A stretch of DNA of 60,291 nucleotides. Origin: a virus. Under the pieces are notes generated by a model. The model saw only the letters and a list, made by a program, of their open reading frames with translations, ran no database searches and was not told the origin of the DNA. Shown here one piece after another: positions 46,301 to 52,691 of this stretch. Position numbers and translations under genes: made by a program. Positions within the stretch are counted from its first letter, which is position 1. Each line of letters starts with the position of its first letter. The stretch covers positions 1 through 60,291 of the IMG/VR virus record IMGVR_UViG_3300024346_000063; one strand, 5' to 3'.

Positions 46301-49300
46301 ATAAAGTGACAGCTTCTGCTTTAAGTGGTAGAGAGTTAAAGCATTTTTCTGAATATCTTGTTCCTTTTATCTATGGTAGATTGTTAGGTGTTAATAATAT
46401 TGACGTATCAGAGATAAATGATATTTTCCAATATGAAGATGAAATTGCAGTTGGAGAAGATGCGCTATTGCCATTAGCTACAGAGTTGAAGAATTATGCA
46501 GAAATGTTAGATGATGAGCTACATACTTATTGGGAAGACCCAAACAATGTTGGAAATAAAGATACTGATTATACACGTTCTCGTTTATTCAAGCAAGGTA
46601 TCATTATAGAAGCTGGAAAAATAAAACTAAATCCACAAGTATTACAACAACATTATACGCACCCTGATAGAATAATGCTACAGAATGAATTTTCTGAATT
46701 GCCATTAGCCTTACAACGTAAATTAGTATTGTATGATTTAGTGAAAAATGGTTGGAATGGAGAAGAGTCTTTATATCCTATTTTCCCTTATGATATTACA
46801 TCTTATATAACTTCAAGAGCTAAAATGTTTAAAGAAAATGAAGAAGAATTTGCTGATAATATCATTAAAAAAGCGTACAAAAGAATACGTGATTTAGAAT
46901 CATTAGCGGCAGAAGAAAATGATATGAACTATTTGCCAAGTGTCTTTTTAAATAAAGAGCTTCCAAATTTAACAGACGATCCAAGCTCTAAATCTTTTGA
47001 AGAGTTGTATAAAAAATTAGGGCACAATAAAGCTGTTACCAATAGGATAAATGGTAGAGAAAACTTTAGAGTAAATGTATCTTATATCAGTGGTGGTAAG
47101 AGAATAAATAAGGTTATCGAAATTAATGCTATTGGCCCTTATGTTACTAAAGATGATGGTATAACCGAGTATAGTGAGTCTAAAGCTAAAGATAATGACG
47201 AATGGTCAGCTATAGCAAGAGATTTAATAACAAGTAAAACAAGTAGAGGTTTTAAACTTGTTGGAGAACCTAAATTAGAATTATTAGAAACAAGTAATAA
47301 TGTGCCTAAGAGAGCTCATATGATATTGATTAATGATAATTCAACTGATGATAATGGTGGTTTTATAAAAGATGATGGTGTAGTTCCTAACATATTGAGT
47401 AAAGAGGCTATTGATGAAGATGCTATTTTGCAAGAAGAAAAGAACTCTAAAAAAAAAAGTAGTGTCGTAGGTAGATTTTTTAAAGATGATTACTATAATT
47501 ATACAAGAGAGGACTCACTAGACCAATCAGAACTAATGAACGCTTATGAATATAAGCAATCTTTAACATACATTCAGGAGGCTCGTATTTGGCTTAATTA
47601 TCTAAGAGATAAGAAAAAGACAAACAGCTTCCTGGAAAAGTATAAAGAAGGAGAATTTAAAAAGCATCTACAAGATATAGATACTGAAGAAGTTTTAAAA
47701 CTTTATAACACTTGGGGTAGATATGATGCTTATGCAGCGGCTAACATTATGGTTCCTGTTATGCTTGAACTTACCCAACGTGCTTCCAATGAACAATCAG
47801 CACTTACTAAAGTACAAGAAGGTCAAAATGATATTGGTGTAATCAAAGCTTGGTTTCAAACTAATAACATAGACTCTACACATCCAGCAACACAAGCTGT
47901 ACAACGTGAATTAGAGACAGAGTTTAAAGGCTTTATGAATGAACGTAAGAAATATCTTACGCGTATCAATGATGCTACAGAAAACTTATATGCTGAAAAA
48001 TTCAATTACAATCCAGCTAAAAATAGTTTCATAAAGAAAATACAGAGAGCTGCAGTATTACTATTTAAAAATCGTGATGATATTTACCGTATTCTTTATG
48101 GCAATATTATTACTACAGAATATCGTACAGAACGTGGTAAAGACCAAAAACGATATGCATTATTATCTGATAATATCTTACGACAAAAATTAGCTAATAA
48201 TGAAATCACACAAGTTGAATACAACTTTGCTAAAACATTTCGTGAGATCACTAATGAGTTAGACCCAAAGATAAATGACGATAAATATATTGGTGGAGGA
48301 ATACCAGCGATTGGTATGGGAAGATTAGAGTCTTTTGGTAGGAAAGGACTATTAGGTGTCTTAATTAACTCTCGACCAATAGATGAGGCTATAGGTGATG
48401 TAGAGTTAGAGTTTGAAGGTCAATTAATGAGATTTAAACATATAGAAGATATCTTTAGACAAGATAAAAAGAGCAGTTGGAAAACTAATAAAGAGTATAT
48501 ACAACTTCGCAATAAAGCAAAGAAACTCTTTAAAGTTAAAAAGAATGAAGATGGCTCTATGTTTAAGCATGAAGATGTGTTCAACCATACTATCTTAGGT
48601 GATGGAATGGTAAACAACTTTGCGAATGGTGGTTGGATAAATGCAGACCATATGGCTTCATTAGATTTAAACAAAGCACTCTCTGATTTTACACATACTC
48701 AACTATTCATTACAGGTAATAAGAACTTTAAAGGTTTTAAAGCACTACAAGCTACTGTAGATGGACTTTTATTACATAACAAGATGAAAGGCTTTGTAAA
48801 CCAAAACAAGTTCGTTAGAAAGGTTTATAAGGAGTATTTCTTAAAAGCTAAGAAATTACAAAAAGACAGTTCTGGAGATAGAGTGATAGATGCTATTGTT
48901 AGAGGAAACCTATTATACATAATGGGTTGGAAACTATTAGCAGTAGGTAAAGGAATGTACACTATTGGAAATGTTGTAGTAGGAAAGTATAACAACATTA
49001 AAAATCAAGGTGGTAAAGCCTGGTTAATGGGAGAGAGTAGATTTTGGGGTAAACATAAAAAAGCTATGGGTATCTTAAAAACTATAAACTTTACAGATGC
49101 TAATTTCTATGACGATGTGAACTTACAATCCTCATCAGGATTAGATTCTATATTTACTGATATTGCTCTTTGGCCTATGATGGCTTCAGAGAAATGGATT
49201 CAAGGTGTACACTTTTTAGGAATGTTATCAAAAGAGCAATATGATAAATTTGATGAAAATGGTAACTACAAAGTAGGAGAGACTGAAATAACAGCACAAG

Positions 49301-49824
49301 AGCTTACTAAAATGGAGAATGAAGTTAAGAACTCACATGGTAAAGGTTACACACCTACAGACCAGAGATTGATACAACGTTACTCTTGGGGTAGAGCTAT
49401 TATGCAGTTCAGTCGTTTTATACCTACAATGGTATATGACAAGTTTGCTAAAGAAGATGTAAATATCTACGGAGAAAAACATATTGGTAGCTTAACAGCT
49501 GTATGGGAAATGATAGCTAAGTTTACAGGTGGTGAAATACCTATCGGTCAACTTGGTGCTTACCGGGCAGGATTAGAACCTCAAATAAGAGCTCGTTTTG
49601 ATGCAGGACTAAAAGGATTGGCAATGATTTCTGTAGCTATTATAGCAGGAGAAACTATGAATTTAGGTGTAGCAAGAGAGCTTACTGGTGATGCTAATTA
49701 TTTAGTAAATACCAGCAAGCTTGAATTTAAAGCTATGCCATCTTCAGTAAGAACAATTTTAAATATGCTAAGTGGTCTTGCACCAACATCTGATGCAGTA
49801 GCTATGGAAGGGAAAGGATTATAA
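37333..49824 (+). CDS. Giant virion RNA polymerase with zincin-like domain
   Basis: A 4163-residue protein. The N-terminal ~500 residues have Gly-rich hydrophobic stretches (GGGLGMNLLAGLQNAGGLM). Residues ~540-1030 are a Lys/Glu coiled-coil region. Then comes a zincin-like motif MHEFAHIHYS with H1122, E1123 and H1126, and a possible third ligand E1219 in MDELFANYL. The RNA polymerase signature SWLVGADHDGDALFIY puts D2531-H-D2533-G-D2535 in the double-psi barrel that binds the catalytic metal in crAss-like, YonO-like and QDE-1-like enzymes; it is preceded by MLTRIPHNGPAFVGVAEVV. The C-terminal ~500 residues have hydrophobic helices. It is the last gene of the late operon. In this family the polymerase is thought to be delivered with DNA to transcribe early genes. 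Whether this chain is cut is unknown. Confidence 0.85.
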   Translation: MTDFLKVLQQAQVDKNVSKRNPVGSPTDGENEITLTEQDIDNANKPQGRLVKDPTNVNVQDGPNYPGNGISPEEDPTAGMTPEQIALEQTRMDRTPVQGEISEPLPENPYTWTPEYTQRGFVEEIGTSLMRGFGKHVVGGTGDILALVNGLIPGWEIREGNALSRGLQEVGKEFEENYKVFMPDELKDNEFTLATFTNPNFWTKTAAEYIPQLVEMIILSKGAGGVAKRTAQSGVKGLSKGMTRESLERIGSKVVANSEAQVMKGVAAQSNKILGQGPKGWRALFMDTTGEATAGFATGAEMFGGGLGMNLLAGLQNAGGLMNEMKDLRDSDGNLLYTEEQLADMASSTMIENLKYLPVDMLSYGMVYAKSTGQFNKLLNPFNKTQGKKFFNSAEQLTASSKSFTRSITPIMQAVNATESKLLKYGKKLKNTASAVSKPLFEGYEETFQETFEDWAKKKAVAKVTGQPITIDGKKSDGSMPSYFEFYLSKENEATRTIAFALGMLGGAGSNIVEAVNKKAEIAAKNYSRAELMKRAAKNELEYDYQAIFLKEQLVDNAMDGNVDSVAMLEAMAEEGIISEDMKSDYITFAKNMTLEAVKAKSLGLNDLGKVAYLNHKFNEQANKNGYKFEKAKVDEKIKNLNEEYQGKEDTKEYKAKMKDVEDSWETMENMFARDIHEAQQGILGILSGKKGDVSNITHEKLKAVQNQEGNTVAIALSEQDYNDYYNKTNDEIYKDARNKKYDPRGMFSKLGSGVKNAFKTVKEGLIGFKEKTEEKIAEIKNKGLDGLTPEQRTQYDKAKASKEAIDTELASMKIGEDGVTKDSYNAKKAEATALEVEMADLLAKSKANIQSTIKNAKGGRAYMDPLLEPEEEADEEAPVRKPGMMDKLIKSLFTKKNQTEENIIATEEEIAKKLEDAKIDFTDEVKAKKALERLISTEDGVIQSLQTKDDFNKEEFIAYLMKMGKEGNFKSETKIEKEARIDRNAKKKKKTEEIKKAQRETPTGKNVRQHDLGKKFNDPNWNKEYKKIVKQDPTQATLLQEEYDEYLSSIQAGLKYGPTAIIQQVAVNQHLRQLYPDSKIQAYAMNNMVDALGGTKALGYAALAGIFIDEKVWFQSEIFMHEFAHIHYSLSKNDPATVELMKQALNDKQLVSRIEDEYADDVVYYYAQPGWKSGMKKDKIFFGDMTAEQKDQLGKPHRNGVLMARKAPMHEQPVIMDELFANYLQGPMSKKFSKYFNPRTDLPRQAQVKNWWRRIKDKAKKQEDNNFNLAQKLSEEKLDGTNINDHIMNNFVSMIQGKPVTVGGRFALDNEKSTITKEDNLDIMKRLREEQAKSRNKQNKADIKMVEAFYAPIKIDEDKKGTLVDDWDLWDRPLPEANEEFSQVDALEKLNQDIETNIGTMWDDNYNATMMKTTEVIKHFVEQFNKVSNERKSAEIEAVKNDPKAKKVDAMYTEGINLNKFTEGLMDLAYMYDSPIDFIRVLEQTNDIHQKEFMKHLNAEFKQDALQRLVTMHLLYGNTAIIPGIIHTVDKNGEYTSVTAQSANDPIIIKRTLKQLSRKTIEQKNLLEDAIDILERGDIETREVQEAAAEIIKFYGHDLNIAKKIIGNGYLIINKKNVPIVSALKQLLNATEQEIIPFTGNKSNDEFMMAGTVRTKLKPIKDRNERIISSILLTGKRFGSTSVVKGPTGNNVTTRMFSNHAIKLFNKIVVDLKNSEYTGKAKKEFITKYSNSDKSVTVSSFNPLLESFYDNFHLKGELPLMVLDFGSKNEMFNKAKNYKDMSAEQQLINELLQFTESIKNEDSNYLGSMDILGNSSRRLLVGLPRIENILTADGNFNAKGASHLNKIFSIYESLNKDKKKAMEGIPNKIGANFPQFEKAIKKDADKWIKYLAEHSESLSKVKSLQPFYQTKDGTVLNKLTKEGETLIKNFIFNRVANTFYVHEMMSPGLFLDGLTKNNKGHVAPVIALDPRLRVEMLPMDDEFKLTRPLKDENGKETEAAFRKRFKQWEKNVIVSNDGIQYILPEHADAIQALNKDFNKGYKLYSHTIEKENAWFANQTSQMKGYTTVLTEEAVTNGNQQHLYPIWKILTNRNEKFKADYLKKYGEEYDPNFRTQTSVDSDRPKYIPIVTPVSAEKAGLFHTKELLGLKTKFSLEQLKNPEVQKEYEALLDKLYYTESGFVGLDGSNFGPQQIMDKRYTQATFGTQVLTSIPHAKKGAPLNNALRIQELINQQKWVNFKKAVLDEMASYEIDDDFKYSRFIREAANKLNSDPYTIAALTYGELPYSPHVADFAGNQFRAQIIRHGNNLKVTGTYGQTISDMGYKFVTDKNVEGFINRPNRDKTYPAVEQFIDEQGNVRRKNNPKVSKEYINGTSKLNSYGWKIVDGKQVTVPFEIVLPEPLPGDQTVARESIYDEFGGVDNARGKLLHRNKKGFLTNFNTLKRLKLLHPNGTVNTEAMDLMLEENGIYSSPVKNERNRIGTYIPGETVMLTRIPHNGPAFVGVAEVVGFHDTGASNIIVPAEYSWLVGADHDGDALFIYQASKRKDGSIDERMGDSSAAKDKGTIREAGYGNWNKAFDMLIEQWTAEDMRITLETPLRFESNMDAIIEENNEALNPEQYKQQRALEEKLNRGLIDQKAFEKKLAVIKAEADFVIPFGTEHYTKQYNNSVVAQQTIGIAFNTHRALNLLATYETMLSNGTVKGKNSKGEITEKPKLVNINIDGQVERGFTDRNADKPINKNKGINSRIHLSTILANIVLDSTKNGHADALNLNINSISSAMILVNLGFDIQKIGLLFNHPMAKEYIEKRNEMGNDYLETGSYKSIIYKYKEKYENTSLEIYSNPSEFSVTVDPKSNRYNSDENGFAILRLMHYLSKISDDISIITDITSGHNKMELNVFALEKQVTDLNALITNKKREAEMVGKKEGKKNSTLYFREKSDLAENSIEPLIIDSPELKHYKRMALEFIKHQRRLSIIENPSIRDIITLVKDKVTASALSGRELKHFSEYLVPFIYGRLLGVNNIDVSEINDIFQYEDEIAVGEDALLPLATELKNYAEMLDDELHTYWEDPNNVGNKDTDYTRSRLFKQGIIIEAGKIKLNPQVLQQHYTHPDRIMLQNEFSELPLALQRKLVLYDLVKNGWNGEESLYPIFPYDITSYITSRAKMFKENEEEFADNIIKKAYKRIRDLESLAAEENDMNYLPSVFLNKELPNLTDDPSSKSFEELYKKLGHNKAVTNRINGRENFRVNVSYISGGKRINKVIEINAIGPYVTKDDGITEYSESKAKDNDEWSAIARDLITSKTSRGFKLVGEPKLELLETSNNVPKRAHMILINDNSTDDNGGFIKDDGVVPNILSKEAIDEDAILQEEKNSKKKSSVVGRFFKDDYYNYTREDSLDQSELMNAYEYKQSLTYIQEARIWLNYLRDKKKTNSFLEKYKEGEFKKHLQDIDTEEVLKLYNTWGRYDAYAAANIMVPVMLELTQRASNEQSALTKVQEGQNDIGVIKAWFQTNNIDSTHPATQAVQRELETEFKGFMNERKKYLTRINDATENLYAEKFNYNPAKNSFIKKIQRAAVLLFKNRDDIYRILYGNIITTEYRTERGKDQKRYALLSDNILRQKLANNEITQVEYNFAKTFREITNELDPKINDDKYIGGGIPAIGMGRLESFGRKGLLGVLINSRPIDEAIGDVELEFEGQLMRFKHIEDIFRQDKKSSWKTNKEYIQLRNKAKKLFKVKKNEDGSMFKHEDVFNHTILGDGMVNNFANGGWINADHMASLDLNKALSDFTHTQLFITGNKNFKGFKALQATVDGLLLHNKMKGFVNQNKFVRKVYKEYFLKAKKLQKDSSGDRVIDAIVRGNLLYIMGWKLLAVGKGMYTIGNVVVGKYNNIKNQGGKAWLMGESRFWGKHKKAMGILKTINFTDANFYDDVNLQSSSGLDSIFTDIALWPMMASEKWIQGVHFLGMLSKEQYDKFDENGNYKVGETEITAQELTKMENEVKNSHGKGYTPTDQRLIQRYSWGRAIMQFSRFIPTMVYDKFAKEDVNIYGEKHIGSLTAVWEMIAKFTGGEIPIGQLGAYRAGLEPQIRARFDAGLKGLAMISVAIIAGETMNLGVARELTGDANYLVNTSKLEFKAMPSSVRTILNMLSGLAPTSDAVAMEGKGL

Positions 49825-50004
49825 TTTCTTCCATTTAATATTTTTAGCTTCCCTTTTAAGCGCCTCATCAAAAGCTTTTCTTTGTTGGGGCGTTAAATTT
49901 TCATCTAATTCTTTCCAATAATTTTTAGGACGATTTTTAGAAAGTTCATTCATAAGTTCTTCTAAATCTTTTATTGTCGTTATATATTTTTTCTTTTTAG
50001 TCAT
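49819..50004 (-). CDS. Small basic helical protein
   Basis: A 61-residue, strongly charged helical protein (TKKKKYITTIKDLEELMNEL, then RKAFDEALKREAKNIKWKKL). It is the last gene of the - strand block. Its stop codon shares the six bases TTATAA with the stop of the converging polymerase gene. The start lies 3 nt after the previous stop. No homology is recognised. Confidence 0.55.
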   Translation of the reverse strand: MTKKKKYITTIKDLEELMNELSKNRPKNYWKELDENLTPQQRKAFDEALKREAKNIKWKKL

Positions 50005-50007
50005 AAT

Positions 50008-50379
50008 TTATAAATTAGGTGGTGGAGGTGGAGGCGGTGGTGGTGCCATTCTTTTTGGTGGAGGTGGTGGAAAACTTATTATCTTTTTTGGTGCCTGTAC
50101 AATATTGTTTTGCCTCTCAATTTCAGGCTTGACTTTCTTCTCATAAAGAAGTTTATAGAGTTGATGTATCTCATACCCTAAATACTTTTGGACAAACGGT
50201 TCTTTTTTTGATAGTACAGGTCTTTCATATCTATATTGATAAGCTAATCGGACTAAAGGCCAATGTTTGCTATAATTATCTATATGTGGATATACCTGAT
50301 ATCCATATTTTAAGCATATAGACATTATCTTGACTTCTTTTTTTGTTGCAAAGTAATGAGCTTTAGCCTTATTAGCCAT
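50008..50379 (-). CDS. Small protein with poly-proline tail
   Basis: A 123-residue protein. The first ~85 residues are basic and Tyr-rich, with YFATKKEVKIMSICLKYGYQ. The tail carries two proline runs (PPPPPKRMAPPPPPPPPPNL). A run of nine Pro before the end is unusual in a phage; proline runs slow ribosomes and bind SH3-like or WW-like partners. It is tightly packed with its neighbours (3 nt each side). Function is unknown. Length of the DNA repeat (GGTGGTGGAGGTGG...) could vary between isolates. Confidence 0.6.
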   Translation of the reverse strand: MANKAKAHYFATKKEVKIMSICLKYGYQVYPHIDNYSKHWPLVRLAYQYRYERPVLSKKEPFVQKYLGYEIHQLYKLLYEKKVKPEIERQNNIVQAPKKIISFPPPPPKRMAPPPPPPPPPNL

Positions 50380-50382
50380 TGT

Positions 50383-50814
50383 TTATAATTTGATTTTAAT
50401 TTGTTCTTCTGGTAAAGGTATTTCACAAGTAAAGATTTCCATTGCTAAACGTCTACATTTTTCGTGGAACTCTTCTTGATCTGTAGTACTATTCTCTTTA
50501 GTGCTTTTAGACATTCTTACATATTCTCCTGTATCTGTATGCTTTTCTTCATAGTTACAATTGAACTTTAGAAATTCGTGAACTTCTTGTGCTGTAAGAT
50601 ACTCTCCCCATTCTTGCTCTAACAACTTCTGCCAGATAACAACAATAACACCAAAGTAATATCTGTTCTGCTTAACGCTACGCTCTTTACTATTGACTTT
50701 AATAGTTAGAGTTACTGTCTTGCCATTAAAAGAAGTGATAGCTTCTCTAATACGATTAATATTACGAGAGAAGCTACCATTCTTTATTTCAGTTATGATT
50801 TCAAACTGTTTCAT
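50383..50814 (-). CDS. NinB-like recombination protein (putative)
   Basis: A 143-residue protein whose central part VTLTIKVNSKERSVKQNRYY, then an aromatic helix and AQEVHEFLKFNCN, resembles the phage lambda NinB (Orf) family of recombination mediators. In that family the KxRS..QNR phrase and following helices load strand-annealing or RecA-type proteins onto SSB-bound DNA. It lies in the - strand replication block with SSB and exonuclease genes, which fits. The start overlaps the upstream stop by one base. Another small DNA-metabolism role cannot be excluded. Confidence 0.5.
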   Translation of the reverse strand: MKQFEIITEIKNGSFSRNINRIREAITSFNGKTVTLTIKVNSKERSVKQNRYYFGVIVVIWQKLLEQEWGEYLTAQEVHEFLKFNCNYEEKHTDTGEYVRMSKSTKENSTTDQEEFHEKCRRLAMEIFTCEIPLPEEQIKIKL

Positions 50815-51131
50815 TACACTAAGTCTTCAAATTTTTGTCCTTTTAATAATGCTACCATTTTTAATGCAAATTCTTCACTCACATGAGGTCTATGTAATGG
50901 AACTCCTATTGGTTGTTCAAATTTGATTGGTTGCTTATGCATTTCTTCACTTGCTTGTTTAAACTCCAAAGATTTAAGTTCATCATACGGTGCTACATAT
51001 ATAACAAAATCTTTGCTCACATATATAACTACATTGGCTTGTGTATTATAAAACAAACCAGTATGTGGATATTTCTCTTTAAGATAAACATCAGAGACAT
51101 CTATCTTACTTTCATGAATTTCTATTTTCAT
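50814..51131 (-). CDS. Conserved-looking hypothetical protein
   Basis: A 105-residue soluble protein starting MKIEIHESKIDVSDVYLKEK. It has short strands (NVVIYVSKDFVIYVAPYDEL) and an acidic helix, ending LKGQKFEDLV. One-base overlaps at both ends put it in a translationally coupled run. No motif is recognised. Confidence 0.5.
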   Translation of the reverse strand: MKIEIHESKIDVSDVYLKEKYPHTGLFYNTQANVVIYVSKDFVIYVAPYDELKSLEFKQASEEMHKQPIKFEQPIGVPLHRPHVSEEFALKMVALLKGQKFEDLV

Positions 51132-51358
51132 TATTCTTTAATATTTGAAACGATAATATTTGTTACATAAATATCATCATTAAGTTTATAAAAATTAACA
51201 TCATAATTTATTTTCATTGGAATATTCAAGAAGTTTACAAAAACAGGATAGTAGTTTTTTATACCTAATGACTTCGTAAATTCATTCAATGTATTCTCAA
51301 ACATATCTTCATGTTCTTGTATTAATATCTTGTTGCGTTCCGAAAAATAAATAACCAT
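51131..51358 (-). CDS. Hypothetical protein
   Basis: A 75-residue protein with a helical first half (NKILIQEHEDMFENTLNEF) and beta-like second half (MKINYDVNFYKLNDDIYVTN). It overlaps both neighbours by one base (TAATG type at 51358). No known family is seen. Confidence 0.5.
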   Translation of the reverse strand: MVIYFSERNKILIQEHEDMFENTLNEFTKSLGIKNYYPVFVNFLNIPMKINYDVNFYKLNDDIYVTNIIVSNIKE

Positions 51359-51504
51359 TAGTAAGTAGTTTTCTTTAGCTTTAAAATTCTACCTGTTAGT
51401 TGTCCACTTACAAGTTCTACGCTATGAATAGCGAAATCTTCTGTTACTTCATTATCTTGATTTAAAACGATAACTCTGTCTACTTTTGATAAGTCTATTT
51501 TCAT
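51358..51504 (-). CDS. Short 48-residue hypothetical protein
   Basis: A small frame starting MKIDLSKVDRVIVLNQDNEV and ending SGQLTGRILKLKKTTY. It fills what would otherwise be a 150-nt gap in a gap-free run. Its TAA overlaps the next ATG (TAATG), and it starts 3 nt after the upstream stop codon; this packing supports its reality. It looks like a small beta protein of unknown role. Confidence 0.55.
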   Translation of the reverse strand: MKIDLSKVDRVIVLNQDNEVTEDFAIHSVELVSGQLTGRILKLKKTTY

Positions 51505-51507
51505 AAT

Positions 51508-52023
51508 TTATTGTGTTATAAATAAGGTGCAATACCAATATCTGTTACTACTACTTTTTACAATTCCTATACCTATGTAATCCCATTCAGCATTAAGCAT
51601 ATTCTTTCTATGGCTTTCACTTTTTACCCAAGCATTAAATACACCATCAGGACTGTTATAGCCAAAACCTATATTCTCTCCTACACTATCAGCACCAAGC
51701 TGAATTAACTCATTAGCTTCATCTACCCATTGTAAATGACTCAATTCATTTTGAGATATCATTTCAAGGCATCTTAGTTTAGATAATTCAGTAGCATAGC
51801 TATCAGCTTTTAATACCTTATCAACATTACAGTCTTTCCTATAAGTATTAATAAGTGTAAATAAATGCTGTTCTAAAGTTCCTAATTTAGCTGGTATGTA
51901 ATGATAGTCAAGCCCTTTTGTAAAAGGATTGTTTCTTGACCTAAAAGTTACATATTGATAAATTACAGCTGTAGCAAGTGCGATACAGAATAAGGTAATA
52001 ATTATAATAGCAATTGGACTCAT
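51508..52023 (-). CDS. Membrane-anchored CAP-domain (SCP/PR-1-like) protein
   Basis: A 171-residue protein with an N-terminal membrane helix (residues ~3-24, PIAIIIITLFCIALATAVIY). A CAP domain follows at ~50-171. The tetrad-type residues appear present: His96 in LSHLQW, Glu116 in GENIGFGYN, Trp132 and His138 in FNAWVKSESHRKNML, and the closing strand YWYCTLFITQ. CAP domains are secreted or surface proteins binding sterols, lipids or other ligands, and some are proteases. In a phage early/replication block this is unusual. It may act in the host envelope, for example in superinfection exclusion; that is inference. It overlaps the next gene's end by 4 nt. Confidence 0.7.
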   Translation of the reverse strand: MSPIAIIIITLFCIALATAVIYQYVTFRSRNNPFTKGLDYHYIPAKLGTLEQHLFTLINTYRKDCNVDKVLKADSYATELSKLRCLEMISQNELSHLQWVDEANELIQLGADSVGENIGFGYNSPDGVFNAWVKSESHRKNMLNAEWDYIGIGIVKSSSNRYWYCTLFITQ

Positions 52024-52691
52024 ATAGTGTTTTTTAATAAGGTTTCTATTTCTGTTTTTTGTTTGTTTACATAGGCTAACATTGTTGTTACTGGATATTT
52101 AATCTTTCGTAACTGTTTACCACCATCAGTTAATAAATAACGTTGAGGTGTAAAGGTTTTAATAAATAAGGCTGACTTAAATCCTGTTCCACTCATAGGC
52201 ATAGGAACTACCTTATTGATATAAATTCTACTCCTATCCCAAAGTATTCTATTCTTTAAAGGAAAGGTTATACTTGAACTTACTTTGCCACCTTTACGTT
52301 GTACGCTATTGGTTGGCTTAACGTCTACATATGATACTATTGGATAGTCATCATTTTCATCTGTTTGCTCATGTTTATTTTTATGAGCTACAAAAACAGG
52401 TCTTCCGAATTGAAATATTTCTGATTCATTTATTTCTTCATAAAATAGATATTCAGCTTCTTTATTCCAATATATTTTATAATCATATGAATACTCAATC
52501 TTTGGAAATAAAGCAAAAGCTTCTATCTCTTTTTCTTTCCTTTTAAAGCGTTTGTAACGCCCATATTCTGCTATGGGCGCTACTAAGAACACTTCTGTTT
52601 CTCTTTCGAATGATTTTATATAGCCTGAACTTTGCATTTCTAAAAGCCACCATTCAAAATAGGTTTCTATGCCATTAATTTCCGTCTTCAT
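52020..52691 (-). CDS. Putative PD-(D/E)XK-type nuclease/resolvase
   Basis: A 223-residue protein. EYSYDYKIYWNKEAEYLFYE followed by IVSYVDVKPTNSV gives an Asp plus a D-x-K pair in the spacing expected of PD-(D/E)XK nucleases. Similar proteins are remembered beside crAss-like replication genes and may act as Holliday-junction or phage endonuclease I-like enzymes. A basic region, VQRKGGKVSS, and the ending LFIKTFTPQRYLLTD follow. It overlaps both neighbours. The catalytic assignment is from pattern only. Confidence 0.45.
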   Translation of the reverse strand: MKTEINGIETYFEWWLLEMQSSGYIKSFERETEVFLVAPIAEYGRYKRFKRKEKEIEAFALFPKIEYSYDYKIYWNKEAEYLFYEEINESEIFQFGRPVFVAHKNKHEQTDENDDYPIVSYVDVKPTNSVQRKGGKVSSSITFPLKNRILWDRSRIYINKVVPMPMSGTGFKSALFIKTFTPQRYLLTDGGKQLRKIKYPVTTMLAYVNKQKTEIETLLKNTI

